A program made the position numbers and the translations under genes. A stretch of 64,000 bases of DNA from assembly GCA_965205955.1 (NCBI GenBank), contig OZ242192.1:2418001-2482000 (forward strand), read 5' to 3'. Below are positions 8,032 through 15,648 of this stretch, in pieces; within the stretch, counting starts at the first letter, position 1; each line of letters opens with the position of its first letter. Origin of the DNA: G965202915 sp965205955 (GTDB lineage: Bacteria; Pseudomonadota; Gammaproteobacteria; Eutrophobiales; Eutrophobiaceae). The notes beneath the pieces are model-generated. The model saw only the letters and a list, made by a program, of their open reading frames with translations, ran no database searches and was not told the origin of the DNA.

Positions 8032-9795
8032 GTGCCGTCAAAACCGTTTGATGATTTGATAGCGGAGTGTTCCCAGATTATCTATGACGGCTTCATTCAG
8101 TATGATAATCAATTTCACCGCATCACCCGCCGCGCCAGAATCCGGTTTGAAAAGCGCGACTGGAAGGGGCATCAGCAGGATATAGTCGATCGGGTCGATC
8201 TGTATGAGCAATCAGTACGCCGCATAGTAATTCAACTGCGCCGCACCATGGGCGGACGCATCAATGATTATGATCTCTGGAATGAGATAAACACCTACTT
8301 TGGTGAACGGCTGATTGAAGTGCCGGATGCAAATTTTATCAAGACATTCTTTAATTCCACCACCCGCCGCATTTTCGGAACAGTGGGCATCGATCCGAAA
8401 CTCGAGTTCATCGCCACCGATTCAATCGATGATCAGGAAATGGCCGCCTCATTAAATATCAGACGCTATCCCTACTGGGATTCGGTACAGCGCATTTTTG
8501 AAACCATACTTGCGGATTTTTCATTTCGCAACGTTCCCTATAATGATCTGGGAAAGAATGCGGAGCACATTGCCGGGAAAATAAAATCTCATTTCAATAC
8601 AGAACGGTCTTCGATAATCGGCATCCGCCGGTTTGAATTTGTTAATTCGTTCTTTTATCAGGCGGCGCGCGCCTATCTGGTCGGCAGAATTATGCTTTCC
8701 GATAACACTCTGCCGCTGGTTATCGCATTTAAAAATGAAGATGATGGAATTCATGTGGATGCCGTACTGCTGACCGAAAAGGAGGTGAGCATTGTATTCG
8801 GCTACACGCGCTCTTATTATTTCGCCGATCCTACCTCGGTAATAGGCACGGTCTATTTCCTGCATTCGATATTGAAGGACAAGCCTGTCGATGAGCTCTA
8901 TACCGTGCTGGGACGACTGCGTCAGGGCAAAACGGAACGGTATAGGATCTTTACCCGGCATATGCGTCAAAGCGATGAGCAGTTTGTGCATGCCGCGGGC
9001 GACAAAGGGCTGGTTATGATCGTATTTACATTTCCTTCCTACGATTTGGTATTCAAGGTCATACGCGATAAGTTTGGCCACCCGAAAAAGGTCTCACGCA
9101 AAGAGGTAATCGAAAAATACAAATTGGTATCGCACCATGACCGCGCCGGGCGGTTGATAGATACCCAGGAATTTCGCAATCTTGAATATAAAATCGATCG
9201 CTTTTCGGATGAATTGCTGAATGAATTATTGTCCGAAGCCTCCAACACCGTTGAGATTGAAGGCAATAATCTGCTGCTGGGCCATGTTTATATAGAAAGA
9301 CGGGTGCGCCCACTCAACCTTTATATCAATGAAATGAGCGATGACGATACCCAGCGGGCTATGATAGATTACGGGCAGACAATCAAGGACCTGGCTAAAA
9401 CCAATATCTTCCCCGGCGATCTGCTGCTGAAAAATTTCGGCGTCACCAAGTATAACCGCGTTGTCTTCTACGACTATGATGAAGTTTCACTGGTCACGGA
9501 ATGCAATTTTCGCGATATTCCCGAGTCCGACAATATCGAGGATGAGATGCAGGAGGATTGCTGGTATTACGTCGGAGAAAACGATGTATTCCCGCAGGAG
9601 TTTATAAATTTTTTGGCGATGAACGATACACTGCAGGAGACTTTTATCAAATATCACAAAGATCTGCTCAGCACCCGGTACTGGCGCGATATAAAGGATA
9701 AACATTTAGCGGGAGAGGTATCGCCGGTCATCACGTATGCAAGTCCGGCGGCCTTGTTTCCGGCGCTGCCTGTAGAAAAAGATCAGTCCGATTAA
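8032..9795 (+). CDS. aceK: Isocitrate dehydrogenase kinase/phosphatase
   Basis: 587 residues, close to the family norm of about 580. AceK phosphorylates and dephosphorylates Icd, throttling the TCA cycle in favour of the glyoxylate shunt. The N-terminal regulatory half contains YDGFIQYDNQFHRITRRA and RFEKRDWKGHQQDIVDRVDLY; the C-terminal kinase half contains VFTFPSYDLVFKVIRDKFGHPK (ATP-binding lysine region), YIERRVRPLNLYI and FPGDLLLKNFGVTKYNRVVFYDYDE (catalytic loop and metal Asp). Start is GTG with AGGGG 7 bases upstream. It overlaps the convergent cysG by 4 bases. The target serine in Icd is conserved, so the switch is probably functional. Confidence 0.95.
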   Translation: MPSKPFDDLIAECSQIIYDGFIQYDNQFHRITRRARIRFEKRDWKGHQQDIVDRVDLYEQSVRRIVIQLRRTMGGRINDYDLWNEINTYFGERLIEVPDANFIKTFFNSTTRRIFGTVGIDPKLEFIATDSIDDQEMAASLNIRRYPYWDSVQRIFETILADFSFRNVPYNDLGKNAEHIAGKIKSHFNTERSSIIGIRRFEFVNSFFYQAARAYLVGRIMLSDNTLPLVIAFKNEDDGIHVDAVLLTEKEVSIVFGYTRSYYFADPTSVIGTVYFLHSILKDKPVDELYTVLGRLRQGKTERYRIFTRHMRQSDEQFVHAAGDKGLVMIVFTFPSYDLVFKVIRDKFGHPKKVSRKEVIEKYKLVSHHDRAGRLIDTQEFRNLEYKIDRFSDELLNELLSEASNTVEIEGNNLLLGHVYIERRVRPLNLYINEMSDDDTQRAMIDYGQTIKDLAKTNIFPGDLLLKNFGVTKYNRVVFYDYDEVSLVTECNFRDIPESDNIEDEMQEDCWYYVGENDVFPQEFINFLAMNDTLQETFIKYHKDLLSTRYWRDIKDKHLAGEVSPVITYASPAALFPALPVEKDQSD

Positions 9796-11186
9796 TCCCC
9801 GGCCGGATTATACCAGGCCAATTTTTCATGCAACCGAACCACCTCCCCGACAATAATCATGCTTGGCGGCTTTATTTGCCTGTTTCGCACCGTATCCGGC
9901 AGCGTTTGCAGACTGCCTATATACACTTTTTGATTTAACATGGTTCCCTGCTCAATGATTGCGGCGGGCAGATCGGGAGACAGACCGCGGCGAATCAATT
10001 CATAACTCAACTTTTCAATTCCATGCACACCCATGTAAATGGCAATAGTTTGCTGCGGCTGTACCATTGCATCCCAATTCAGGGATAAATTCTCATCCTT
10101 CAGATGCCCGGTAACAAACAGGCATGACTGGGCAAAATCCCGGTGCGTCAACGGGATCCCCGCATAGCTTGCACAGCCGCTGGCCGCAGTAATTCCCGGC
10201 ACTACCTGGAAGGATACGCCGGCCTCGGACAATAACGAGATTTCTTCGCCGCCACGCCCGAAAATAAACGGATCGCCGCCTTTCAGGCGCAACACCCGCT
10301 TGCCCTGTTTGGCCAGATCCACCAATAATTGATTGATTTCATCCTGTGAAATGGTGTGCTGATCGTTCTTTTTTCCGACATATACACGCTCCGCATCCTT
10401 GCGCACCAGATCAAGCACCCTTTTCGCCACCAGGCGATCATACAGGACAACATCGGCCTGCTGCATCAGGCGCAAGGCCCTGAAGGTCAGCAAATCGGGA
10501 TCGCCCGGCCCTCCTCCGACCAGATAGACCTCGCCGTGCCTTGCTATGGCATGATTATCATGCTCAAGATATTGTTCGAGCGTTCTAAGCGCCGCTTCAC
10601 CCTGTCCGGCATACAGCATCTCTTCGATCGGCCCCTGTAATACTTCTTCCCAAAAGCGCCGCCGCTGCCGCATATCGGGAAAACGCTCGCGCACCGGTGT
10701 GCGAAACCGGGCAATCACCTTTGCCAATTCACCATACGAGGCGGGAATATAGGTTTCGAGACGCGCACGCAACAGGCGTGCGAGTATCGGTGATACCCCG
10801 CCTGAAGACACCGCAATAAAGACCGGATCGCGATTGACGATGGAAGGCATGATAAAGGTGCAAAGTTCAGGGTTGTCCACCACGTTGACCGGTATATTTT
10901 CCGCCTGCGCCAGTTCGGAAACGCGACGATTAACCTGCTCATCATCGCTTGCCGCGATCACCATACAGTTACCGGCTATTAATTCCTCTGCGAAATTAGA
11001 TACTATGGTCTTGATCTGCTGCTGTTCGGAGAGTTGCCGGACGGCTTCATTGAAATCCGGCGACACCACAGTGACCTCCGCTCCAAATTCGAGCAACTGC
11101 GTTATTTTGCGCAACGCGACCTCTCCGCCGCCGACTACCAGGCAGGGACGATGGGTAATATCGATGGATATAGGTAAATAAGCCAG
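9792..11186 (-). CDS. cysG: Siroheme synthase (precorrin-2 dehydrogenase/ferrochelatase + uroporphyrinogen-III methyltransferase)
   Basis: 464 codons, matching the fused CysG of gammaproteobacteria. The N-terminal half has PCLVVGGGEVALRK (NAD site) and SFIMPSIV-like FIMPSIVNRDPVFIAVSSGG; the C-terminal half has VYLVGGGPGDPDLLTFRAL, YDRLV, RLKGGDPFIFGRGGEE, VPGITAASGCASYAGIPLTHRD and a PSMIIVGEVV tail. It makes sirohaem for sulfite/nitrite reductase. The start is odd: homology runs to the triplet at 11184-11186, which is CTG where relatives have ATG (LAYLPISIDITHRPCL aligns with MDYLP...RPCL). No ATG, GTG or TTG occurs between the upstream in-frame stop and a TTG at 11114, which would delete the start of the NAD-binding motif. 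Either CTG is used or the gene is impaired. Duplicated copies of this 5' end lie between the GT8 genes. Confidence 0.85.
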   Translation of the reverse strand: MAYLPISIDITHRPCLVVGGGEVALRKITQLLEFGAEVTVVSPDFNEAVRQLSEQQQIKTIVSNFAEELIAGNCMVIAASDDEQVNRRVSELAQAENIPVNVVDNPELCTFIMPSIVNRDPVFIAVSSGGVSPILARLLRARLETYIPASYGELAKVIARFRTPVRERFPDMRQRRRFWEEVLQGPIEEMLYAGQGEAALRTLEQYLEHDNHAIARHGEVYLVGGGPGDPDLLTFRALRLMQQADVVLYDRLVAKRVLDLVRKDAERVYVGKKNDQHTISQDEINQLLVDLAKQGKRVLRLKGGDPFIFGRGGEEISLLSEAGVSFQVVPGITAASGCASYAGIPLTHRDFAQSCLFVTGHLKDENLSLNWDAMVQPQQTIAIYMGVHGIEKLSYELIRRGLSPDLPAAIIEQGTMLNQKVYIGSLQTLPDTVRNRQIKPPSMIIVGEVVRLHEKLAWYNPAGD

Positions 11187-11256
11187 TTTATTTATTCAAA
11201 GCTGTATGAAATCGACTCAGACCGGTGCCGGATGATGATAGCCAGCTATATAGTTT

Positions 11257-12228
11257 TTATTCATTAATTTTTTCAAGTTTTTTCTTTTTAATAAAGAATG
11301 TATTAAATCCATATTTATTTATCCTGATCCGTAATGCTTTAAGGATGAAATTTACTGGAATTAAATCTCCAATATAATACCAATAAAACTTGTGCCCATA
11401 TATTTTTTTACAAAAATCTATATAAAGTCTTTTATATTTTATTTGCCTTTTTCGATACTCTTTTATTCCAACACAACCTGGAGTATTAACTACTTCTTTT
11501 CTCCATAAAAATCTGTAAAGCCAGGGTTTATTCCTAACAAAATGTAAAAAAATAATTTTATTTTCAGGAAGATTACCTTTAAAAAAGTTATTCCATTCTA
11601 CTCCAAGACGATAAAAACTAAAAAGTCCTTTTATTCTTAAAAAGAAAAAAACTATTTCATCTGTTTCAAAATAAGCAACGTTCAACAAGTCTTTGTACAG
11701 GTTTATAAATTTTTCCTTAAACTTTTTCTTTGCCAAATTTTTATTGTTGTACACTACAACCCCTGAATTCATCCAGAATTCTTCCAAATCTTCTTCTTTC
11801 ATACCCAATGTCTTCAGGAATTTTGTATATTCTGCTCTATGTACTTTCCTCAAAGCAAGCTCTTCTACTTCTTCTATTACATTCATAGGTACTTTACCTA
11901 TGCAAAAAATATCTCCATCAAGAACAATTGAATAGGAAAAGCCTTTTTTATAGAAGGCTTCCGGAATGGCACAACTCCAAAAACATTCATTTGGCCAGAG
12001 AAACTTTCTGGTATCCCCAAAAATATTTTCCAGATCAATTTTCAAAACTCCTAAATTGTATTCTTCAATAACTCTTTTGTATTTGTCACTGATATTTCCG
12101 CAGACAAAATACTCAAAGTTTTTATTTTCCTCGTTCTTCTCCCTTACAGATAAAAGTGTAATTATTGCCTTATAGATATACCTGTCATTCGTTGAAATTA
12201 CACAAACAGCAACTTTGTCTCTTGACAT
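11257..12228 (-). CDS. GT8-family glycosyltransferase, copy 4 of the array
   Basis: 323 residues. The GT-A fold pattern of family 8 is visible: an N-terminal strand VAVCVISTND, VLDGDIFCIG (metal-binding DxD at about 104-106), WMNSGVVVYNNKNL, a DEIVFFFL segment and a C-terminal basic-aromatic tail. GT8 enzymes of this kind add hexoses from nucleotide sugars to LPS core or other surface glycans. Start 12228 is chosen because AAGGAG precedes the ATG; the upstream extension is read-through of the scar. AT-rich (about 30% GC by eye). Its second half closely matches copy 3. It carries a two-residue difference (HFVRNKPW versus HLHYKPW) near the putative sugar-binding loop. It is the copy adjacent to cysG. 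Confidence 0.8.
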   Translation of the reverse strand: MSRDKVAVCVISTNDRYIYKAIITLLSVREKNEENKNFEYFVCGNISDKYKRVIEEYNLGVLKIDLENIFGDTRKFLWPNECFWSCAIPEAFYKKGFSYSIVLDGDIFCIGKVPMNVIEEVEELALRKVHRAEYTKFLKTLGMKEEDLEEFWMNSGVVVYNNKNLAKKKFKEKFINLYKDLLNVAYFETDEIVFFFLRIKGLFSFYRLGVEWNNFFKGNLPENKIIFLHFVRNKPWLYRFLWRKEVVNTPGCVGIKEYRKRQIKYKRLYIDFCKKIYGHKFYWYYIGDLIPVNFILKALRIRINKYGFNTFFIKKKKLEKINE

Positions 12229-12275
12229 CGCACACTCCTTATTTTCAATGTTATTATCTGCCTCATTAACAAAAA

Positions 12276-12419
12276 CTCCATTCACGCCAGCCCCGCAGCC
12301 ATAGAAAAGGACGATTGGCCATATCTATGGATATAGATAAATAAGCCAGTTTATTTATTCGACGCTATAGTAAATCAACTCAGACCGGCGCCGGATGATG
12401 ATAGCCAGCTATATAGTTT
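12276..12419 (-). pseudogene. Duplication scar 1: cysG 5' fragment fused to addA 3' fragment
   Basis: On the minus strand, the stretch from about 12346 to 12309 reads LAYLSISIDMANRP, a near copy of the cysG head LAYLPISIDITHRP; it then passes into LWLRGWREWSF, which ends like AddA (LQGWREWSFG), before a stop. The remainder (12350-12419) repeats the intergenic DNA found between GT8-4 and cysG, including the block around gatgatgatagccagctat. Not expected to be functional by itself. Confidence 0.75.
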
Positions 12420-13397
12420 TTATTCATTAATTTTTTCAAGTTTTTTCTTTTTAATAAAGAATGTATTAAATCCATATTTATTTATCCTGATCCGTAATGC
12501 TTTAAGGATGAAATTTACTGGAGTTAAATCTCCAATATAATACCAATAAAACTTGTGCTCGTATGTTTTTTTACAAAAATCTATATAAAGTATTTTATAT
12601 TTGATTCTTCTTTTTTGATACTCCTGTATTCCAACACAACCTGGAGTATTAATTTCTTCTTTTCTCCATAAAAATCTGTAGAGCCAGGGTTTATAATGTA
12701 AATGTAAAAAAATAATCTTATTTTCAGGAAGATGACCTTTAAAAAAGTTATTCCATTCTACTCCAAGACGATAAAAACTAAAAAGTCCTTTTATTCTTAA
12801 AAAGAAAAAAACTATTTCATCTTCTTCAAAATAGGAAATTTTCGATAAATCCCTGTACAGGTTTATAAATTTTTCCTTAAACTTTTTCTTTGCCAAATTT
12901 TTATTGTTGTACACTACAACTCCTGAATTCATCCAGAATTCTTCCAAATCTTCTTCTTTCATACCCAATGTCTTCAAGAGTTTTGTATATCCTGTATTTT
13001 TTGCTCTACGTGCTTTCTGCAAAGCAAGCTCTTCTACTTCTTCTATTACATTCATAGGTACTTTACCTATGCAAAAAATATCTCCATCAAGAACAATTGA
13101 ATAGGCAAAACCTTTTTTATAGAAGGCTTCCGGAATGGCACAACTCCAAAAACATTCATTTGGCAATATAAATTCTTTGGAATCCCCAAAAATATTTTTC
13201 AGATCAATTTTCAAAACTCCTAAATTGTATTCTTCAATAACTCTTTTGTATTTGTCACTGATATTTCCGCAGACAAAATACTCAAAGTTTTTATTTTCCT
13301 CGTTCTTCTCTCTTACAGACAGCAGCGTAATAATTGCCTTATAGACATAACTGTCATTCGTTGAAATTACACAAACAGCAACTTTATCTTTTGACAT
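12420..13397 (-). CDS. GT8-family glycosyltransferase, copy 3 of the array
   Basis: 325 residues. It has the same N-terminal nucleotide-sugar domain as the other copies (residues 1-126 nearly identical), the DxD at D104/D106, WMNSGVVVYNNKNL, EEDEIVFFFLRIKG and IIFLHLHYKPW. The C-terminal tail ends KKKKLEKINE, shared with copy 4 only. Start 13397 follows GGAG at the right distance; the longer frame to 13484 only reads through the cysG/addA scar. The segment just after residue 126 (QKARRAKNTGYTK) is the main hypervariable spot among copies, lying between the DxD strand and the acceptor-side half. Confidence 0.8.
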   Translation of the reverse strand: MSKDKVAVCVISTNDSYVYKAIITLLSVREKNEENKNFEYFVCGNISDKYKRVIEEYNLGVLKIDLKNIFGDSKEFILPNECFWSCAIPEAFYKKGFAYSIVLDGDIFCIGKVPMNVIEEVEELALQKARRAKNTGYTKLLKTLGMKEEDLEEFWMNSGVVVYNNKNLAKKKFKEKFINLYRDLSKISYFEEDEIVFFFLRIKGLFSFYRLGVEWNNFFKGHLPENKIIFLHLHYKPWLYRFLWRKEEINTPGCVGIQEYQKRRIKYKILYIDFCKKTYEHKFYWYYIGDLTPVNFILKALRIRINKYGFNTFFIKKKKLEKINE

Positions 13398-13442
13398 CTT
13401 ACATTTCTCCTTTTCAATTTTGTTATCTGCTTCATTAAAAAA

Positions 13443-13551
13443 ACTCCATTCGCGCCAACCCCGTAGCCACAGGACGATTGGCAATATCTTAGTCCGGTTT
13501 ATTTATGCGACGCTATAGTAGTAACCTGAGCTGTCGCCGATTATGCCCACC
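13443..13551 (-). pseudogene. Duplication scar 2: cysG head/addA tail
   Basis: On the minus strand this reads from decayed cysG leader DNA (ATAAATAAACCGGACTAAG, where intact cysG has ATAAATAAACTGG) through CCAATCGTCC into GGTTGGCGCGAATGGAG, the addA 3' end. The cysG frame is broken by TAA. An in-frame ATG inside the scar would prepend VLWLRGWREWSF to GT8-3, but the true GT8 start with a ribosome site lies downstream. Confidence 0.7.
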
Positions 13552-14502
13552 TTACGATAAAAAATCTCTCACTATTTTTTTTAGCGAGAAAAAGTCAAGT
13601 AATCTTACCAAAGATTGTCTTATGATTTTCTTTATTGGTATTACATCTCCGATGTAATACCAATAAAACTTATGCCCATATATTTTTTTGCAAAAATTAA
13701 TATAAAATTCTCTATATTTTATCCTTCTTTTTTTATTTATCTCCACCCCAATATCATTTGAATCAGGCAGTTTCCCCCATAAAAATCTGTAACGCCAAGG
13801 CTTATAATGTAAATGTAGAAAAATAAGCTCACTGTCAGGAAGGATGGTGTCCAATGCACTGTTCCATTTTAGTCTAAGATCATAAAAATTAAAAAGTCCT
13901 TTCATTCTTAAAAAGAAAAAAACCGTTTCATCTACTTCAAAATAGGAAATTTTCGATAAATCCCTGTACAGGTTTATAAATTCTTCCTTAAATTTTTTCC
14001 TTGTTAAATTTTTATTATTAAAAATTATAGTTCCTGAACACATCCAACATTCTTCAATATCTTTTTGTCTAGAATTAAATTTCTTTATAATTTTTCGCAA
14101 TGTAAGCTCGTTTGTTCTTTTCGCCAAAGCAAGCTCTTCTACTTCTTCTATTACATTCATAGGCACTTTACCTATGCAAAAAATATCTCCATCAAGAACA
14201 ATTGAATAGGGAAAACCTTTTTTATAGAAGGCTTCCGGAATGGCACAACTCCAAAAACATTCATTTGGCAATATAAATCCTTTGGAACTTCCAAAAATAT
14301 TTTTCAGATCAATTTTCAAAACTCCTAAATTGTATTCTTCAATAACTCTTTTGTATTTGTCACTGATATTTCCACAAACAAAATACTCAAAGTTTTTATT
14401 TTCCTCGTTCTTCTCCCTTACAGACAGAAGTGCAATAATTGCCTTATAAACATAACTGTCATTCGTTGAAATTACACAAACAGCAACTTTATCTGTTGAC
14501 AT
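13552..14502 (-). CDS. GT8-family glycosyltransferase, copy 2 of the array
   Basis: 316 residues. The N-terminal half is almost the same as copies 1, 3 and 4, including VLDGDIFCIG, but the second half belongs to a different subtype shared only with copy 1: WMCSGTIIFNNKNLTRKKF, LFNFYDLRLKWN, LPDSELIFLH and the tail SLKKIVRDFLS. The start at 14502 has GGAG 9 bases upstream. The contrast of a uniform sugar-nucleotide half and two kinds of acceptor half suggests copies 1/2 and 3/4 modify different acceptors or linkages with the same donor; this is inference. Confidence 0.8.
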   Translation of the reverse strand: MSTDKVAVCVISTNDSYVYKAIIALLSVREKNEENKNFEYFVCGNISDKYKRVIEEYNLGVLKIDLKNIFGSSKGFILPNECFWSCAIPEAFYKKGFPYSIVLDGDIFCIGKVPMNVIEEVEELALAKRTNELTLRKIIKKFNSRQKDIEECWMCSGTIIFNNKNLTRKKFKEEFINLYRDLSKISYFEVDETVFFFLRMKGLFNFYDLRLKWNSALDTILPDSELIFLHLHYKPWRYRFLWGKLPDSNDIGVEINKKRRIKYREFYINFCKKIYGHKFYWYYIGDVIPIKKIIRQSLVRLLDFFSLKKIVRDFLS

Positions 14503-14550
14503 CTTACATCTCTCCTTTTCAATTTTGTTATCTGCTTCATTAAAAAAACT

Positions 14551-14657
14551 CCATTCGCGCCAACCCCGTAGCCACAGGACGATTGGCAATATCTTAGTCC
14601 GGTTTATTTATGCGACGCTATAGTAGTAACCTGAGCTGTCGCCGATTATGTCCCACC
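14551..14657 (-). pseudogene. Duplication scar 3: cysG head/addA tail
   Basis: Nearly identical to scar 2 over its whole length, including the run from the GT8 stop region (cacctta) through ctatagtagtaacctgagc to the addA-derived ccattcgcgccaacc. Its likeness to scar 2 shows that copies GT8-1 and GT8-2 arose by a later duplication, or are kept alike by recombination. Confidence 0.7.
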
Positions 14658-15611
14658 TTACGATAAAAAATCTCTCACTATTTTTTTTAGCGAGAAAAAG
14701 TCAAGTAATCTTACCAAAGATTTTTTTATGATTTTCTTTATTGGTATTACATCGGAGATGTAATACCAATAAAACTTATGCCCATATATTTTTTTGCAAA
14801 AATTAATATAAAATTCTCTATATTTTATTCTTCTTTTTTTATGTATCTCCACCCCAATATCATTTGAATCAGGCAATTTCTCCCATAAAAATCTGTAATG
14901 CCAAGGCTTAGAAGTGATATGCAAAAAAATAAGATCACTGTCAGGAAGGATGGTGTTCAATGGACCGTTCCATTTTACTCTAAGATCATAAAAATTAAAA
15001 AGTCCTTTTATTCTTAAAAAGAAAAAAACCGTTTCATCTGCTTCAAAATAGGAAATTTTCGATAAATCCCTGTACAGGTTTATAAATTCTTCCTTAAATT
15101 TTTTCCTTGTTAAATTTTTATTATTAAAAATTATAGTTCCTGAACTCATCCAGCATTCTTCAATATCTTTTTGTCTAAAATTAAATTTCTTCATAATTTT
15201 TCGCAGAAATGCCTGCCCTTTTGTTCCTATCCTCAAAGCAAGCTCTTCTACTTCTTCTATTACATTCATAGGCACTTTACCTATGCAAAAAATATCTCCA
15301 TCAAGAACAATTGAATAGGAAAAACCTTTTTTATAGAAGGCTTCCGGAATGGCACAACTCCAAAAACATTCATTTGGCCATATAAATCCTTTGGAACCTC
15401 CAAAAATATTTTTCAGATCAATTTTCAAAACTCCTAAATTGTATTCTTCAATAACTCTTTTATATTTGTCACTGATATTTCCGCAGACAAAATATTCAAA
15501 GTTTTTATTTTCCTCGTTCTTCTCTCTTACGGACAGAAGTGTAATGATTGCCTTATAAACATAACTGTCATTCGTTGAAATTACACAAACAGCAACTTTA
15601 TCTTTTGACAT
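14658..15611 (-). CDS. GT8-family glycosyltransferase, copy 1 of the array
   Basis: 317 residues; the copy directly downstream of intact addA (37 bases after its stop). Same fold markers as its neighbours: VAVCVISTND, VLDGDIFCIGKVP, WMSSGTIIFNNKNL, ADETVFFFLRIKG, LPDSDLIFLH and KFYWYYISDVIP. Subtype as copy 2. Start 15611 with AAGAAG upstream. Hypervariable segment after residue 126 reads RIGTKGQAFLRK. No signal peptide or membrane span is evident, fitting a cytoplasmic or peripheral inner-membrane glycosyltransferase. Confidence 0.8.
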   Translation of the reverse strand: MSKDKVAVCVISTNDSYVYKAIITLLSVREKNEENKNFEYFVCGNISDKYKRVIEEYNLGVLKIDLKNIFGGSKGFIWPNECFWSCAIPEAFYKKGFSYSIVLDGDIFCIGKVPMNVIEEVEELALRIGTKGQAFLRKIMKKFNFRQKDIEECWMSSGTIIFNNKNLTRKKFKEEFINLYRDLSKISYFEADETVFFFLRIKGLFNFYDLRVKWNGPLNTILPDSDLIFLHITSKPWHYRFLWEKLPDSNDIGVEIHKKRRIKYREFYINFCKKIYGHKFYWYYISDVIPIKKIIKKSLVRLLDFFSLKKIVRDFLS

Positions 15612-15648
15612 CTTACATTTCTTCTTTTCAATTTTGTTATCTTCCTTA

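Noticed and set aside
13398..13484. Longer start for GT8-3 (and similarly GT8-1, GT8-2, GT8-4) beginning with LWLRGWREWSF
   Set aside because: This is read-through of the addA-derived scar; the ATG after GGAG fits all four copies and the GT8 fold.
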